64,000 bases of DNA from Iningainema tapete BLCC-T55 (GTDB taxonomy: Bacteria > Cyanobacteriota > Cyanobacteriia > Cyanobacteriales > Nostocaceae): NCBI RefSeq assembly GCF_014698965.1, contig NZ_JACXAE010000082.1, forward strand, positions 1 through 64,000, written 5' to 3'. Shown here one piece after another: positions 18,342 to 26,976 of this stretch (the first letter of the stretch is position 1; the number at the start of each line of letters is the position of its first letter). The position numbers and the translations under genes are program-made. The notes beneath the pieces were generated by a model, which was not told where the DNA came from, searched no databases, and saw only the letters and a program-made list of their open reading frames with translations.

Positions 18342-19171
18342 AAACAAAAAATAAAAGGATCTGGTTGTGGGTGGCGATTTTGTTGGTTGTGGTGTTTTGT
18401 TTGGCTCCTGTGCTATGGCAGGTGTTGACTTCTTTTAAGGTTAATCAGGATATTTCTCGGGTTCCTACTGTTTATTTTCCGACAAGGTTGACTTTGAGTC
18501 ACTATTTTGATTTGTTTGCTCGTCGTCCGTTTTGGCTTTACATTTTTAATAGTGCTTTGGTATCGATTGTTTCTACTGCTTTGTCTTTGGGAATTGGTGC
18601 GCCTGCTGCTTATGCTTTGGCGCGTTTGCGTCCTTGGGGTGGTGGGGTTATTCTTGGTGGTGTTTTGGTTGTGACTTTGTTCCCTGGGATTTTGTTGTTT
18701 TTTGGATTGTTGGAGATTGTGCAAAGGTTACACCTGGGAAATAATTATTTGGCTTTGATTATTCCTTATACTGCTATTAATTTGCCTTTGACTATTTTGG
18801 TGTTGCGCAGTTTTTTTGAGCAGTTACCTAAGGATTTGGAAGATTCGGCTAGGGTTGATGGTTATAATACTTTGCAAATGTTGGTACAAATCTTAATTCC
18901 GATGACGGTTCCTGCTTTGGTGACTACTGGGATTCTTACTTTTATTTTTGCTTGGAATGAGTTTATTTTTGCTCTCACTTTTATTACTCGCGAACAAATG
19001 AAAACTATTCCTGTTGCTGCTGCTCAGTTGGGTGGTGCTTCGGCTTTTGAGATTCCTTATGGTTCTATTGCTGCTGCAACTGTAGTGGGAACGTTTCCAT
19101 TGGTTGTACTCGTTTTATTCTTTCAACGCAAAATTGTTCAAGGTTTGACGGCTGGTGCAGTTAAAGGATAA
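18338..19171 (+). CDS. Sugar ABC transporter permease, MalG-like
   Basis: The 277-residue permease has six hydrophobic segments and the coupling-loop signature EDSARVDGYNTLQMLVQILI. The GTG start is chosen because it overlaps the upstream stop (GTGA) and follows a GGAGGGGGG ribosome site. The longer frame from 18260 only reads out-of-frame MalF sequence. N-terminal WLWVAILLVVVFCLAPVLW is the first membrane helix. It pairs with the MalF-like protein and the downstream ATPase in a CUT1 importer. Confidence 0.9.
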   Translation: MKTKNKRIWLWVAILLVVVFCLAPVLWQVLTSFKVNQDISRVPTVYFPTRLTLSHYFDLFARRPFWLYIFNSALVSIVSTALSLGIGAPAAYALARLRPWGGGVILGGVLVVTLFPGILLFFGLLEIVQRLHLGNNYLALIIPYTAINLPLTILVLRSFFEQLPKDLEDSARVDGYNTLQMLVQILIPMTVPALVTTGILTFIFAWNEFIFALTFITREQMKTIPVAAAQLGGASAFEIPYGSIAAATVVGTFPLVVLVLFFQRKIVQGLTAGAVKG

Positions 19172-19179
19172 TGAGAAAG

Positions 19180-19244
19180 TGGTTAATGGTTAATGGTTAA
19201 TAGTTAATAGAACAATCAACAATTAACAATCAACAATTAACATT
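19180..19244. repeat. Heptamer-repeat hairpin (GGTTAAT units)
   Basis: Tandem GGTTAAT-type heptamers (19180-19210) face CAATTAA-type inverted units (19213-19244). This is one of eight short tandemly repeated hairpins in the window, here between the permease and ATPase genes. Confidence 0.75.
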
Positions 19245-19250
19245 CATAAG

Positions 19251-20324
19251 ATGGCTAAACTAGAATTAAAAAACTTAAATAAAACTTATAGCCCTAACGT
19301 TGTCCCAGTTAAAGATCTGAGCTTGAGTGTTGATGACAACGAGTTTCTGACTTTACTCGGTCCTTCTGGTTGTGGTAAATCGACTACACTACGCATGATT
19401 GCAGGTTTGGAGGAACCAACTCATGGTCAAATTATCATGGGTGGTGAAGATATTACGTTTAAACAACCAGGCGATCGCAACATGGCTATGGTGTTTCAAA
19501 GTTATGCTTTGTACCCGCATATGTCGGTATACGAGAATCTCGCTTCTGGATTGAAGCTGAAAAAAGTGGGTAAACCTGAGATTGAACACCGGGTGTCTGA
19601 AGTAGCAAAACTTTTGGGATTAGAAGACTTACTATATCGTAAACCTGGCCAATTGTCTGGGGGACAACGCCAAAGGGTTGCAGTTGGGCGGGCGCTGGTA
19701 CGTCGTGCCCAAGTGTATTTGTTGGATGAGCCGTTGAGTAATTTGGATGCGCTACTCAGAGAACGAGTGCGGGCGGAGATTAAGCAACTGTTTGCAGCAC
19801 AAAAAGCTCCTGTTGTCTATGTTACTCACGATCAAACTGAGGCAATGACGCTTTCTACTCAAGTAGCTGTGTTAAATAATGGTTATGTGCAGCAACTTGC
19901 TCCTCCTTCGCGCATTTACAATCATCCTGCTAATTTGTTTGTGGCGGGTTTTGTTGGTAGTCCACAAATGAATTTGCTAACTTTACCTTGTGAAGGACGT
20001 TACGCTATTTTAGGTGATTACAGAGTGCCTCTGCCAAATATTCCCACAATACCTCCACAAATTGTCTTGGGAATTCGTCCAGAAAATGTCCGCATTGCTC
20101 AACCAGATGATACTCAAACTTTCCACGCTCAAGTATATTTGGTGGAAAATCTAGGTATGCACAATTTGGTGAGTGTACGTGTTGCTAGTTCCCGTCAAGA
20201 ATCGTTGACTATGCGTGCTTTGTTACCTACAGACCAAAATTGGGTTGAAGCTGAAATTACCTTGGCTCTACCTCCTCAGAATATCCACTGGTTTGATGTT
20301 CAATCTGGGGATTTACTGGGATAA
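19251..20324 (+). CDS. ABC transporter ATP-binding protein, MalK/UgpC type
   Basis: This 357-residue ATPase should energise the sugar importer encoded upstream. It has the Walker A LLGPSGCGKSTTLRMIAG, Q-loop MAMVFQSYALYPHMSVYENL, signature LSGGQRQRVAVGRALVR, Walker B VYLLDEPLSNLDALLRERVR and H-loop VYVTHDQTEAMTLS. A C-terminal TOBE/regulatory domain from about residue 240 (GIRPENVRIAQPDD) marks the MalK/UgpC subgroup, whose members can serve several CUT1 importers. It is the last gene of the transporter group on this strand. Confidence 0.92.
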   Translation: MAKLELKNLNKTYSPNVVPVKDLSLSVDDNEFLTLLGPSGCGKSTTLRMIAGLEEPTHGQIIMGGEDITFKQPGDRNMAMVFQSYALYPHMSVYENLASGLKLKKVGKPEIEHRVSEVAKLLGLEDLLYRKPGQLSGGQRQRVAVGRALVRRAQVYLLDEPLSNLDALLRERVRAEIKQLFAAQKAPVVYVTHDQTEAMTLSTQVAVLNNGYVQQLAPPSRIYNHPANLFVAGFVGSPQMNLLTLPCEGRYAILGDYRVPLPNIPTIPPQIVLGIRPENVRIAQPDDTQTFHAQVYLVENLGMHNLVSVRVASSRQESLTMRALLPTDQNWVEAEITLALPPQNIHWFDVQSGDLLG

Positions 20325-20328
20325 AAGC

Positions 20329-21105
20329 TTAAAGTTTCCAAGCTGGATTAAAATGTCGTCGCACAAAAGTGGTGAGCATGACTTGAGGGGAACTCCAACG
20401 CGGAATGGTAGGAAGGATCATTTTCTGTAAGTCCCACAATCCAATAGACTTGTCGGGGTTGGCTCCGGTATCATCGCTAGGATCGCTAAATATCATCAGG
20501 GGAGTAGGTAAACTAAATGGTGGTAGACAAAGGTTGAGGGGTTTCCATGAGCCAACTGCTGCATCGCGATTTTGAGTTGTGGCTGGGTATGTTGTGGTTA
20601 ATAGGTATCTAGAACTACTTTGCTGAAACTGTCTTAGTGCTAAGCATCCATCTCGCAGTGGTAAATGTACGAGGCAATCACGACAAATAATCAAATCTGC
20701 TTGGGGTAAAGAATTTTTGGTGATGTCCCCTGTCATAAATTGAATGGTAGCATTACCATAATTGACTTGATTTTTTTCAATCATTTCTGATACCACGTCA
20801 ATTCCAGTATACGTGATGCCATTTAGGGGGATATGACGCATCCAGTTGAAGTCTCCGCAGGGAGCATCCAAAATAGATTTGATCCCAAATTGTGCAAGTA
20901 GTTCCAACACAACTGTTCTAATTGCCACAGTGGTAGCTAATTCTGATCCCCTACCTGAGGCTGACTCGATACTCTCCCACAAGTTAACTTGATTAATATG
21001 AGTGAAGATTCTTTGCATAAAATCGTGAGGCGTAAAATCCAAAAAGGTGTGATTTGGTTTTGGGTATGTATTCTTAGTGTCTGTTTGTTGATGAGCGGCT
21101 GTCAA
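20329..21105 (-). CDS. Class I SAM-dependent methyltransferase-like protein
   Basis: A protein of up to 258 residues with a methyltransferase pattern: ELLAQFGIKSILDAPCGDFN (motif I), YTGIDVVSEMIEKNQVNYG, FMTGDITKNSLPQADLIICR and DCLVHLPLRDGCLALRQF. The substrate is unknown. It lies antisense between two plus-strand transporter genes. If its first ATG is used, its 5' end overlaps the start of the downstream binding-protein gene by 108 nt; an internal ATG at 21018 would reduce this to 21 nt. It ends 4 bp after the ATPase stop on the opposite strand. Confidence 0.75.
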   Translation of the reverse strand: MTAAHQQTDTKNTYPKPNHTFLDFTPHDFMQRIFTHINQVNLWESIESASGRGSELATTVAIRTVVLELLAQFGIKSILDAPCGDFNWMRHIPLNGITYTGIDVVSEMIEKNQVNYGNATIQFMTGDITKNSLPQADLIICRDCLVHLPLRDGCLALRQFQQSSSRYLLTTTYPATTQNRDAAVGSWKPLNLCLPPFSLPTPLMIFSDPSDDTGANPDKSIGLWDLQKMILPTIPRWSSPQVMLTTFVRRHFNPAWKL

Positions 21106-22305
21106 CTATCAGGTACAAAAAATGGCGTGATTCATCTCACAATGTGGCACGCTCTCAACCCCCCACCTAATCGAGATGTATTTCAAAAACTTGTGGATAA
21201 GTTTAATCAAAAACATCCTGATGTACAAGTAGAATCTCTATATATAGGTCAAGCCGATCAAATCATGCCTAAAATCCTCACGGCTGTGATTGGCAATGCT
21301 TCTCCTGATATACTGTGGTATGATTCATCAATTACGGGGCGGTTGGTAGAGTTACAAGCAATCCAACCTTTAGAAGATTGGCTCGATCGCTCTACTTTAA
21401 AGTCAGAAATTGATCCGGCTCTATTTGAAGGGATGGTTTTGGATGGTCACACTTGGTCAATTCCCTTTAGCACTAATAATACAGGAATTTTTTACCGTCC
21501 CAGTCTATTCAAAGCTGCCGGAATTACTAAATTACCCCAAACTTGGGAGGAATTGCGCTCAGTTGCTCGTCAACTCACTTTGGATAAAAATGGAGATGGT
21601 CGTAAAGACCAATATGGAATAGTATTGCCACTAGGTAAGGGAGAATGGACGGTATTTACTTGGTTACCGTTTATGTTTAGCGCTGGTGGAGAGTTGGTGG
21701 AGGCAAATCAGCCAAAGTTAATCAACCAAGGAGCGATCGCCGCTTTGGATTTTTGGTCTAATCTGATTAAAGATGGTTCTGCAATCAAGTCTCTACCAGA
21801 AAGAGGTTACGAGCAAGACGATTTTATCGCAGGGCGTGTCGCAATGCAAGTGACTGGACCTTGGACTTTGGGTTTTTTAGCTCCTATGGGGATTGATTTT
21901 GATGTTTTACCGATTCCCAAAAATCGACGACAGGCAGCGGTAGTGGGTGGTGAGAATTTGTTTGTGATGAAGACTACTCCAGCAAGACAACAAGCAGCTT
22001 TGCAGTTTTTAGAGTATGTCTTAAGTGAAGAATTTCAAACTGAAATAGCTCTGGGTACAGGCTATTTGCCCGTTAATCTTAAAAGTCGCCAAAGTCAGGC
22101 ATATCAAAATTTTCTCACCAAGCAGCCTTTACTCCAAGTTTTTTTAGCACAAATGAATCAAGCTCGTTCCCGCCCAAATATTTCTGGATATAACCGGATT
22201 TCAGATAGTTTGGGTAGAGCTATTGAAGCAACGCTTTTGGGCGAATCACCCCAAAAAGCTCTCCAAAAAGCACAAGAAAGATTAAAGCTGTTTTGGGAAG
22301 ATTAA
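20998..22305 (+). CDS. Second extracellular solute-binding lipoprotein, CUT1 type
   Basis: The 435-residue binding protein has a lipoprotein signal: basic start, hydrophobic FWVCILSVCLLMSGC with the lipobox cysteine, then mature sequence. Family 1 motifs include IHLTMWHALNPPPNRDVFQK, IPFSTNNTGIFYRPSLFKAA, DKNGDGRKDQYGIVLP (calcium-type loop) and AVVGGENLFVMKTTPARQQA. It is more UgpB/MalE-like than the first binding protein. It lies beyond the ATPase gene and the antisense methyltransferase, so it may supply a second ligand specificity to the same permease. ATG at 20998 is preferred over an in-frame TTG 9 nt upstream. Confidence 0.88.
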   Translation: MSEDSLHKIVRRKIQKGVIWFWVCILSVCLLMSGCQLSGTKNGVIHLTMWHALNPPPNRDVFQKLVDKFNQKHPDVQVESLYIGQADQIMPKILTAVIGNASPDILWYDSSITGRLVELQAIQPLEDWLDRSTLKSEIDPALFEGMVLDGHTWSIPFSTNNTGIFYRPSLFKAAGITKLPQTWEELRSVARQLTLDKNGDGRKDQYGIVLPLGKGEWTVFTWLPFMFSAGGELVEANQPKLINQGAIAALDFWSNLIKDGSAIKSLPERGYEQDDFIAGRVAMQVTGPWTLGFLAPMGIDFDVLPIPKNRRQAAVVGGENLFVMKTTPARQQAALQFLEYVLSEEFQTEIALGTGYLPVNLKSRQSQAYQNFLTKQPLLQVFLAQMNQARSRPNISGYNRISDSLGRAIEATLLGESPQKALQKAQERLKLFWED

Positions 22306-24359
22306 TTTAGTGCCTGGGCTTCTTGATAAATAATTTCCTGAAACTGAATCATATCCTTTTGCGGATCGGCGTGGGTAACTTTAACTAATACCTCTTCGCC
22401 CAAACTCACGTGTCGTTTGAAAGCCATTGGTAACTGCAAGCCTAAATCTTCTAATAAAATAAGTGCTAAACCACTGTCTTCCCTCAGCCACATGAGCACA
22501 GTTGTTTCCCAAACTTGATTGGGATGGCGGCGCAGATACTCTAATGCCCAGTATCTATTAGTTTGTCTTTCTACCATTGTTACTTCTTGGGTGGTAGTGG
22601 AGACAGTCAACATTACTTCTTTAAGTTGTTCTGCGGAGAAGGGTAAAACTTCACCACGCAGGTGGGCTTTAAGTTGAAAGTGGGTGAGTAAGTCGCTATA
22701 ACGGCGGATGGGAGAGGTAGCTTGAGTGTAGGTATCCAAACCCAATCCGGCGTGACGTACTGGGGTAATACTCATTTCACTTTTCGGCATACAGCGACGC
22801 ATGGCACAAGCACGGACAAATCCTGCTGGTAGCAGTAGCAATTCTTGCTCTGGTGGTAGTTCTGGTTGCGGTTGTCCGCGAAAAGGTAGGGGAATGTTAT
22901 GAGTTTTGCCGTAACGCGCAGCTACTTCACCAGCTAGGATCATCATCTCTGCCACTAATTGCCGGGATGAGGAGTCGTCTAAAAGGTCAATGTTAATATC
23001 GTCACCTTTGACTTTGATCATTGCCTCGGGCATGTTGATGCTAATTGCACCTTGAGCATACCGCCAACTTTTACGCTTTTGTGCCCATGTAGCGATCGCC
23101 GCTATTTCCGGTTCTGCCTGTACGCCCAATTGCAACATCTCATCTACGTCTTCGTAAGTCAGGCGATAGGTTGGCTTGATTATACTAGCATGAATACTGT
23201 ATTCTTCTACTTCCCCTGATGGTGCTAAAATAATGCCAAAACTAAGGGCGCAACAAATTTGACCCTGAACTAAACTCATTGGGCCAGTTGCCAATATTTC
23301 TGGGAACATGGGGATCATCCCCGTGGGCAGGTAAACTGTACTACCCCGCTTTCTTGCTTCTAAGTCTAACTCATCTTCTGGCAATAACCACCGCGTCGGA
23401 TCAGCAATATGAACCCACAACTGCTCTCGCCCCGAAGCAAGTAATTCCCAACTTAAACCATCATCTATTTCGGTAGTACTTTCATCATCAATTGTGTACA
23501 CCTTTAAATGTGTTAGATCCAAGCGGTTTACATCTTGGTCTTGCACAGGGGATTCAATACGCTGTTGCGCCACTTCTAATACCTTACTATGGAACTGAAC
23601 TGGAATTGACGAACGACGCACAAATAAGTTTTCGTGCGCACCCCACCAACCCAAGTCCACTAACAGTTGGTAGGCTCCTTGGGGGGTTGCTTGACGCCCC
23701 AGCAAATTCATTGTCTCTAGAACTGGTGCTGGGGGGGGATAGGCACGAGCTAAAGATTCTGAATTTAGCCCTACACGTACCATATCAGCGACTAACGCTG
23801 CATATTTTTCCAGTCCTTCCAAACGTTGGCGATCGTGACGTTGCCACTCTACTGGTTCACCTTTGAGCGCTTGCTCTACACGAGCCAAAAATTCTTGTTG
23901 TCCTCTTGCTTTGAGCGCTTCTACTTCTATTTGGTGTTTACGTTCTGTTACCTGAGCTGCTGTACGTGGTTCGTAAGCTTCTCCTTTTTGCTTAAAGTAG
24001 ATTTTGTCTTCTGATAACAACCAATAGGCTGCATAACACTGGGCTGCTCCTGAAGAGGAAAACAGCAGATTCGCCATGTCGGCTGGGGTAACAGTTTCCC
24101 CTCCTTCTACGAGTAATTCCCAAGCCACCTCTAAACTTGATGGATCTAAATAGGGTTTTACTTCTTGAAGAAATTGCGGAATCTGCGCTGGTTTGTAAGT
24201 TTGTCCTGTCACTATGTAGCTAAATTGCCGAGGTGCAAGACTGTGAGATTGCCCTCGCTCATCTACCACAAACCATCGGGCTTTACCGTCTGGACGATCT
24301 ACTATACCCAAACGGCGATCGCTCGATTGTCTAAATTCTACCAGCGTCCCCTTGTCCAC
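22302..24359 (-). CDS. rnb: RNase II/RNase R family exoribonuclease
   Basis: A 685-residue 3'-5' exoribonuclease that degrades or matures RNA in the cytoplasm. The RNB catalytic domain begins near residue 285 with the metal-binding aspartates of YTIDDESTTEIDDGLSWE. It continues with WVHIADPTRWL, EARKRGSTVYLPTGMIPMFP, PFRGQPQPELPP and TQATSPIRRYSDLLTHFQLK. A short S1-like tail is present. The N-terminal part is the variable cyanobacterial region. It lies downstream of rpmG and rpsR on the same strand, an arrangement conserved in cyanobacteria; the 117-bp gap to rpsR contains a heptamer-repeat hairpin. Confidence 0.9.
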   Translation of the reverse strand: MDKGTLVEFRQSSDRRLGIVDRPDGKARWFVVDERGQSHSLAPRQFSYIVTGQTYKPAQIPQFLQEVKPYLDPSSLEVAWELLVEGGETVTPADMANLLFSSSGAAQCYAAYWLLSEDKIYFKQKGEAYEPRTAAQVTERKHQIEVEALKARGQQEFLARVEQALKGEPVEWQRHDRQRLEGLEKYAALVADMVRVGLNSESLARAYPPPAPVLETMNLLGRQATPQGAYQLLVDLGWWGAHENLFVRRSSIPVQFHSKVLEVAQQRIESPVQDQDVNRLDLTHLKVYTIDDESTTEIDDGLSWELLASGREQLWVHIADPTRWLLPEDELDLEARKRGSTVYLPTGMIPMFPEILATGPMSLVQGQICCALSFGIILAPSGEVEEYSIHASIIKPTYRLTYEDVDEMLQLGVQAEPEIAAIATWAQKRKSWRYAQGAISINMPEAMIKVKGDDINIDLLDDSSSRQLVAEMMILAGEVAARYGKTHNIPLPFRGQPQPELPPEQELLLLPAGFVRACAMRRCMPKSEMSITPVRHAGLGLDTYTQATSPIRRYSDLLTHFQLKAHLRGEVLPFSAEQLKEVMLTVSTTTQEVTMVERQTNRYWALEYLRRHPNQVWETTVLMWLREDSGLALILLEDLGLQLPMAFKRHVSLGEEVLVKVTHADPQKDMIQFQEIIYQEAQALN

Positions 24360-24396
24360 AAGCCTTGCAATTTTATATGTAAAATTTTGTTTGGTC

Positions 24397-24474
24397 GAGT
24401 TAGGAGTTAGGAGTTAGGAGAAGCGTAATTTTTCTGTTATTACTCATTACTCTTAACTCATCACTCTTAACTTT
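24397..24474. repeat. Heptamer-repeat hairpin (GAGTTAG units)
   Basis: GAGTTAG units in tandem (24397-24420) face CTCTTAAC/CTCATTA units (24442-24472). It lies between the RNase gene and rpsR. Confidence 0.7.
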
Positions 24475-24476
24475 AT

Positions 24477-24692
24477 TTAGCCTTCCGCGTTAATAAACGG
24501 TAATAAGGCTACAATTCTGGCGCGTTTTATTGCCTGTGTCAAATCTCTTTGTTGCTGAGATGTTAACCCTGTAATCCGGCGCGGTAATATTTTACCCCTC
24601 TCGGTGATAAACTTACGTAATAAGTCTACATCTTTATAATCTATTGGTTCTCCTGGTTTAATTGGAGACAACCGACGGCGGTAATAGCTCAT
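24477..24692 (-). CDS. rpsR: 30S ribosomal protein S18
   Basis: A 71-residue ribosomal protein of the small-subunit platform. The S18 core is [20 protein letters not shown] followed by [20 protein letters not shown] and [10 protein letters not shown]. It starts 2 bp after the rpmG stop, so the two are cotranscribed and probably translationally coupled. Confidence 0.97.
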   Translation of the reverse strand: MSYYRRRLSPIKPGEPIDYKDVDLLRKFITERGKILPRRITGLTSQQQRDLTQAIKRARIVALLPFINAEG

Positions 24693-24694
24693 TG

Positions 24695-24889
24695 TTACTT
24701 AATTTCCTTGTGAACGGTATGTTTGTTGCAATGAGGGCAAAACTTTTTCAGTTCTAACCTGTTAGTGGTGTTGCGACGATTTTTTGTAGTTGTATACCGA
24801 GAAACACCAGGAGAGCGCTTATCTGGGTTTGTTCGACACTCTGTACACTCCAGTGTCACTACGATACGGACACCTTTACTTTTAGCCAT
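24695..24889 (-). CDS. rpmG: 50S ribosomal protein L33
   Basis: A 64-residue ribosomal protein with two zinc-binding CxxC pairs (CTEC and CPHC), the zinc-containing form. [11 protein letters not shown] and [20 protein letters not shown] are characteristic. It is the first gene of the rpmG-rpsR-rnb group. Confidence 0.97.
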   Translation of the reverse strand: MAKSKGVRIVVTLECTECRTNPDKRSPGVSRYTTTKNRRNTTNRLELKKFCPHCNKHTVHKEIK

Positions 24890-24932
24890 AATCTGACAAG
24901 TACGGATACCTGAAAATAATTAACACAAATAC

Positions 24933-25478
24933 TTATGATATCATGTTTCGCTTAATTGTTTCAACTAATCGCTTGAATTTAATATCCAACGAGTAGCCGC
25001 GACGCGACGAAACGATCATAGTCCGACAAGTGCGATCATGCAAAGCTTGCCGTATGGGGGTATCCCAAAAAGCTGCACCACAATCAATTGCTAGGGGAAT
25101 CATTAGCAGTATAGCAGTGGGATTGCGTATGATGTTGCTTAAGGCAATAGAAACCAAAAGCGCACCTAAACCAATTATGCCCTCACGTTGTAAAAGTGTC
25201 TGTAAATCGGGGACTTTTCCTGTTTTAACTTCCAACACTTTCATGTCGAAGGCATAACGTCCCAAACTCTGCCCTTGATTGTTATACACCAAAACCACTC
25301 GGATCACTAGCCAAGCGATCGCAAAAACTAGTATTTGAACAATTTGAATCCCGACTTCGCTACTGCCTAAAAAAGAACTGACTAACCACACAACGAGAAA
25401 ATCAATCCCTAAAGCCATACCCCTACGCCCAAAATCAACTTGGGGGTAGTGTTTGGACGTAACTTTTTCAATAGACAT
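24933..25478 (-). CDS. RDD family membrane protein
   Basis: A 181-residue membrane protein. The RDD pattern is visible as the conserved arginine and aspartate in FGRRGMALGIDFLVVWLV, a QGQSLGRYAFDMKVLEV segment, and a final aspartate in ALHDRTCRTMIVSSRRGYSL. There are about three to four hydrophobic segments. The function of most RDD proteins is unknown; some act in ion homeostasis. It lies upstream of rpmG on the same strand, 43 bp away, and diverges from moeA. Confidence 0.8.
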   Translation of the reverse strand: MSIEKVTSKHYPQVDFGRRGMALGIDFLVVWLVSSFLGSSEVGIQIVQILVFAIAWLVIRVVLVYNNQGQSLGRYAFDMKVLEVKTGKVPDLQTLLQREGIIGLGALLVSIALSNIIRNPTAILLMIPLAIDCGAAFWDTPIRQALHDRTCRTMIVSSRRGYSLDIKFKRLVETIKRNMIS

Positions 25479-25595
25479 AATAAATAAGTATTTATATTTA
25501 GGTTATAAATTTATTTTGTATGTTTTCTCTAACTTGATCTTAAGATCCAAGGGATAGAATCTTTAAGCTGAACAGTAAAAAGCCAAATTTTCACT

Positions 25596-26909
25596 ATGCT
25601 GCAAGTTAGCGAAGCAGAAGCAATAATTCTTAATTTAGTACAACCTCTCGATCCTCAACAGGATACAGAGTTTGTAGATTTGTTAACAGCAGATGGAAGA
25701 ATTCTTGCTACTCCTGTAACAAGTCAACTCGATTTTCCGCAATGGGATAATTCGGCAATGGATGGCTACTGCGTGCGTTATGAAGATGTACAGCATTGTA
25801 GTGCCGAACATCCAGCAGTTTTGGAAATTGTTGAGGAAATTACTCCAGGTAAAGAACCCCAATCTACTATCCAACCAGGGCAAGCAGCGCGGATTTTAAC
25901 AGGTGCGTTGATCCCCACAGGTGCAGATACAGTAGTAATGCAGGAAGTAACACGTCGAGAGGAAAATCGTGTCTTCATCGAAGCTACTCCTCAACCACAA
26001 CAATTTATTCGGCAACGTGGCTCTTACTATCAAGCAGGGACACAATTATTACCGGCGGGAATTAAGTTAAATGCACCAGAAATTGGTGTACTAGCAGCAT
26101 CTCAGTCTATACAACCGCGTGTATATCGACGTGTGAGAGTATCAATTATTTCCACAGGTAGCGAGTTAGTCACACCAGACACATCTTTACAAACAGGGCA
26201 AATTGTCGATTCAAATCAGTATGCACTGTTTTGTTTAGTCAAACAAGCGGAAGCAAAAGCTCACATGTTGGGAATTGTCAAAGATGATGTCGAGGCAATC
26301 GAGCAAGCGATCGCCTCTGCTGTTGCTAATTCTGACATAGTAATATCAAGCGGTGGTGTCTCGGTAGGAGATTATGACTATATTGAGAAAATTATCGAGT
26401 CTCTTGGCGGTAAAATCCACTTTAATACCGTGGCGATGAAACCTGGTAAACCATTGACATTCGCCACATTTTCCCGTGGAGACGCTCCGGTGGAGCGTCT
26501 CCACGATACCCCGGATAACGACGCCACCGATACCGCCCCGATAGGGCGTCTCTCCTGCTTGTATTTTGGTTTACCTGGGAATCCTGTTTCTGCTTTAGTA
26601 ACTTATTGGCGATTTGTCCAACCAACCATCAAAAAACTGTCTGGACTTACTAGTGGGTGGGAACCAAAATTTGTCAAAGCACTAACTCCTCAAGATTTGT
26701 ACTCAGATGGTAAGCGCGAAACTTATCTTTGGGGACAGTTATCTTTAAATGGGGAAGGAGTTTACGAATTTCACCTAGCTAGCGGTAGTCATAGTTCCGG
26801 TAATTTAATTAATCTAGCTCAAACCAACAGCTTAGCTGTTTTGCCTGCTGGCACTACATCAGTTTCCAAAGGAGAACACGTAAAAGTTTTACAGGTGGGA
26901 AATTTTTGA
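25596..26909 (+). CDS. moeA: Molybdopterin molybdenumtransferase with palindromic-repeat insertion
   Basis: MoeA inserts molybdate into adenylylated molybdopterin in molybdenum-cofactor synthesis, needed for nitrate reductase among others. Motifs: PQWDNSAMDGYCVRYEDV, GQAARILTGALIPTGADTVV, RVSIISTGSELV, DIVISSGGVSVGDYDY, VAMKPGKPLTFATF and YFGLPGNPVSALVTYWRF. The protein has 437 residues, about 25-30 longer than usual. The excess (residues about 293-322, SRGDAPVERLHDTP and onward) lies between LTFATF and YFGLPGNP. It is encoded by a GTGGAGACG palindrome plus a second half-copy (26472-26560), an in-frame insertion of a dispersed repeat. Active-site motifs on both sides are intact, so it may still work. 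Confidence 0.95.
   Translation: MLQVSEAEAIILNLVQPLDPQQDTEFVDLLTADGRILATPVTSQLDFPQWDNSAMDGYCVRYEDVQHCSAEHPAVLEIVEEITPGKEPQSTIQPGQAARILTGALIPTGADTVVMQEVTRREENRVFIEATPQPQQFIRQRGSYYQAGTQLLPAGIKLNAPEIGVLAASQSIQPRVYRRVRVSIISTGSELVTPDTSLQTGQIVDSNQYALFCLVKQAEAKAHMLGIVKDDVEAIEQAIASAVANSDIVISSGGVSVGDYDYIEKIIESLGGKIHFNTVAMKPGKPLTFATFSRGDAPVERLHDTPDNDATDTAPIGRLSCLYFGLPGNPVSALVTYWRFVQPTIKKLSGLTSGWEPKFVKALTPQDLYSDGKRETYLWGQLSLNGEGVYEFHLASGSHSSGNLINLAQTNSLAVLPAGTTSVSKGEHVKVLQVGNF
26475..26505. repeat. GTGGAGACG palindrome inside moeA
   Basis: The 14-nt arms CGTGGAGACGCTCC / GGAGCGTCTCCACG surround GGT. It belongs to the same family as the intergenic GTAGAGACG palindromes and translates in frame to RGDAPVERLH. 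A second partial copy (GGGCGTCTCT) ends at about 26551. Confidence 0.9.
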
Positions 26910-26950
26910 TTGTTAAACTTGTAGTGAGCGCTGTCTTTGCTCAGGTTGAT

Positions 26951-26966
26951 AAGGGCTGAAGCCCTT
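26951..26966. repeat. AAGGGCT-GA-AGCCCTT hairpin repeat
   Basis: A perfect 7-bp stem with GA loop, followed by ACTACAAAC. An identical core with identical flanks lies at 62123-62138. It lies between the convergent moeA and HAD genes, where it could act as a stem for transcript ends. Confidence 0.8.
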
Positions 26967-26976
26967 ACTACAAACT

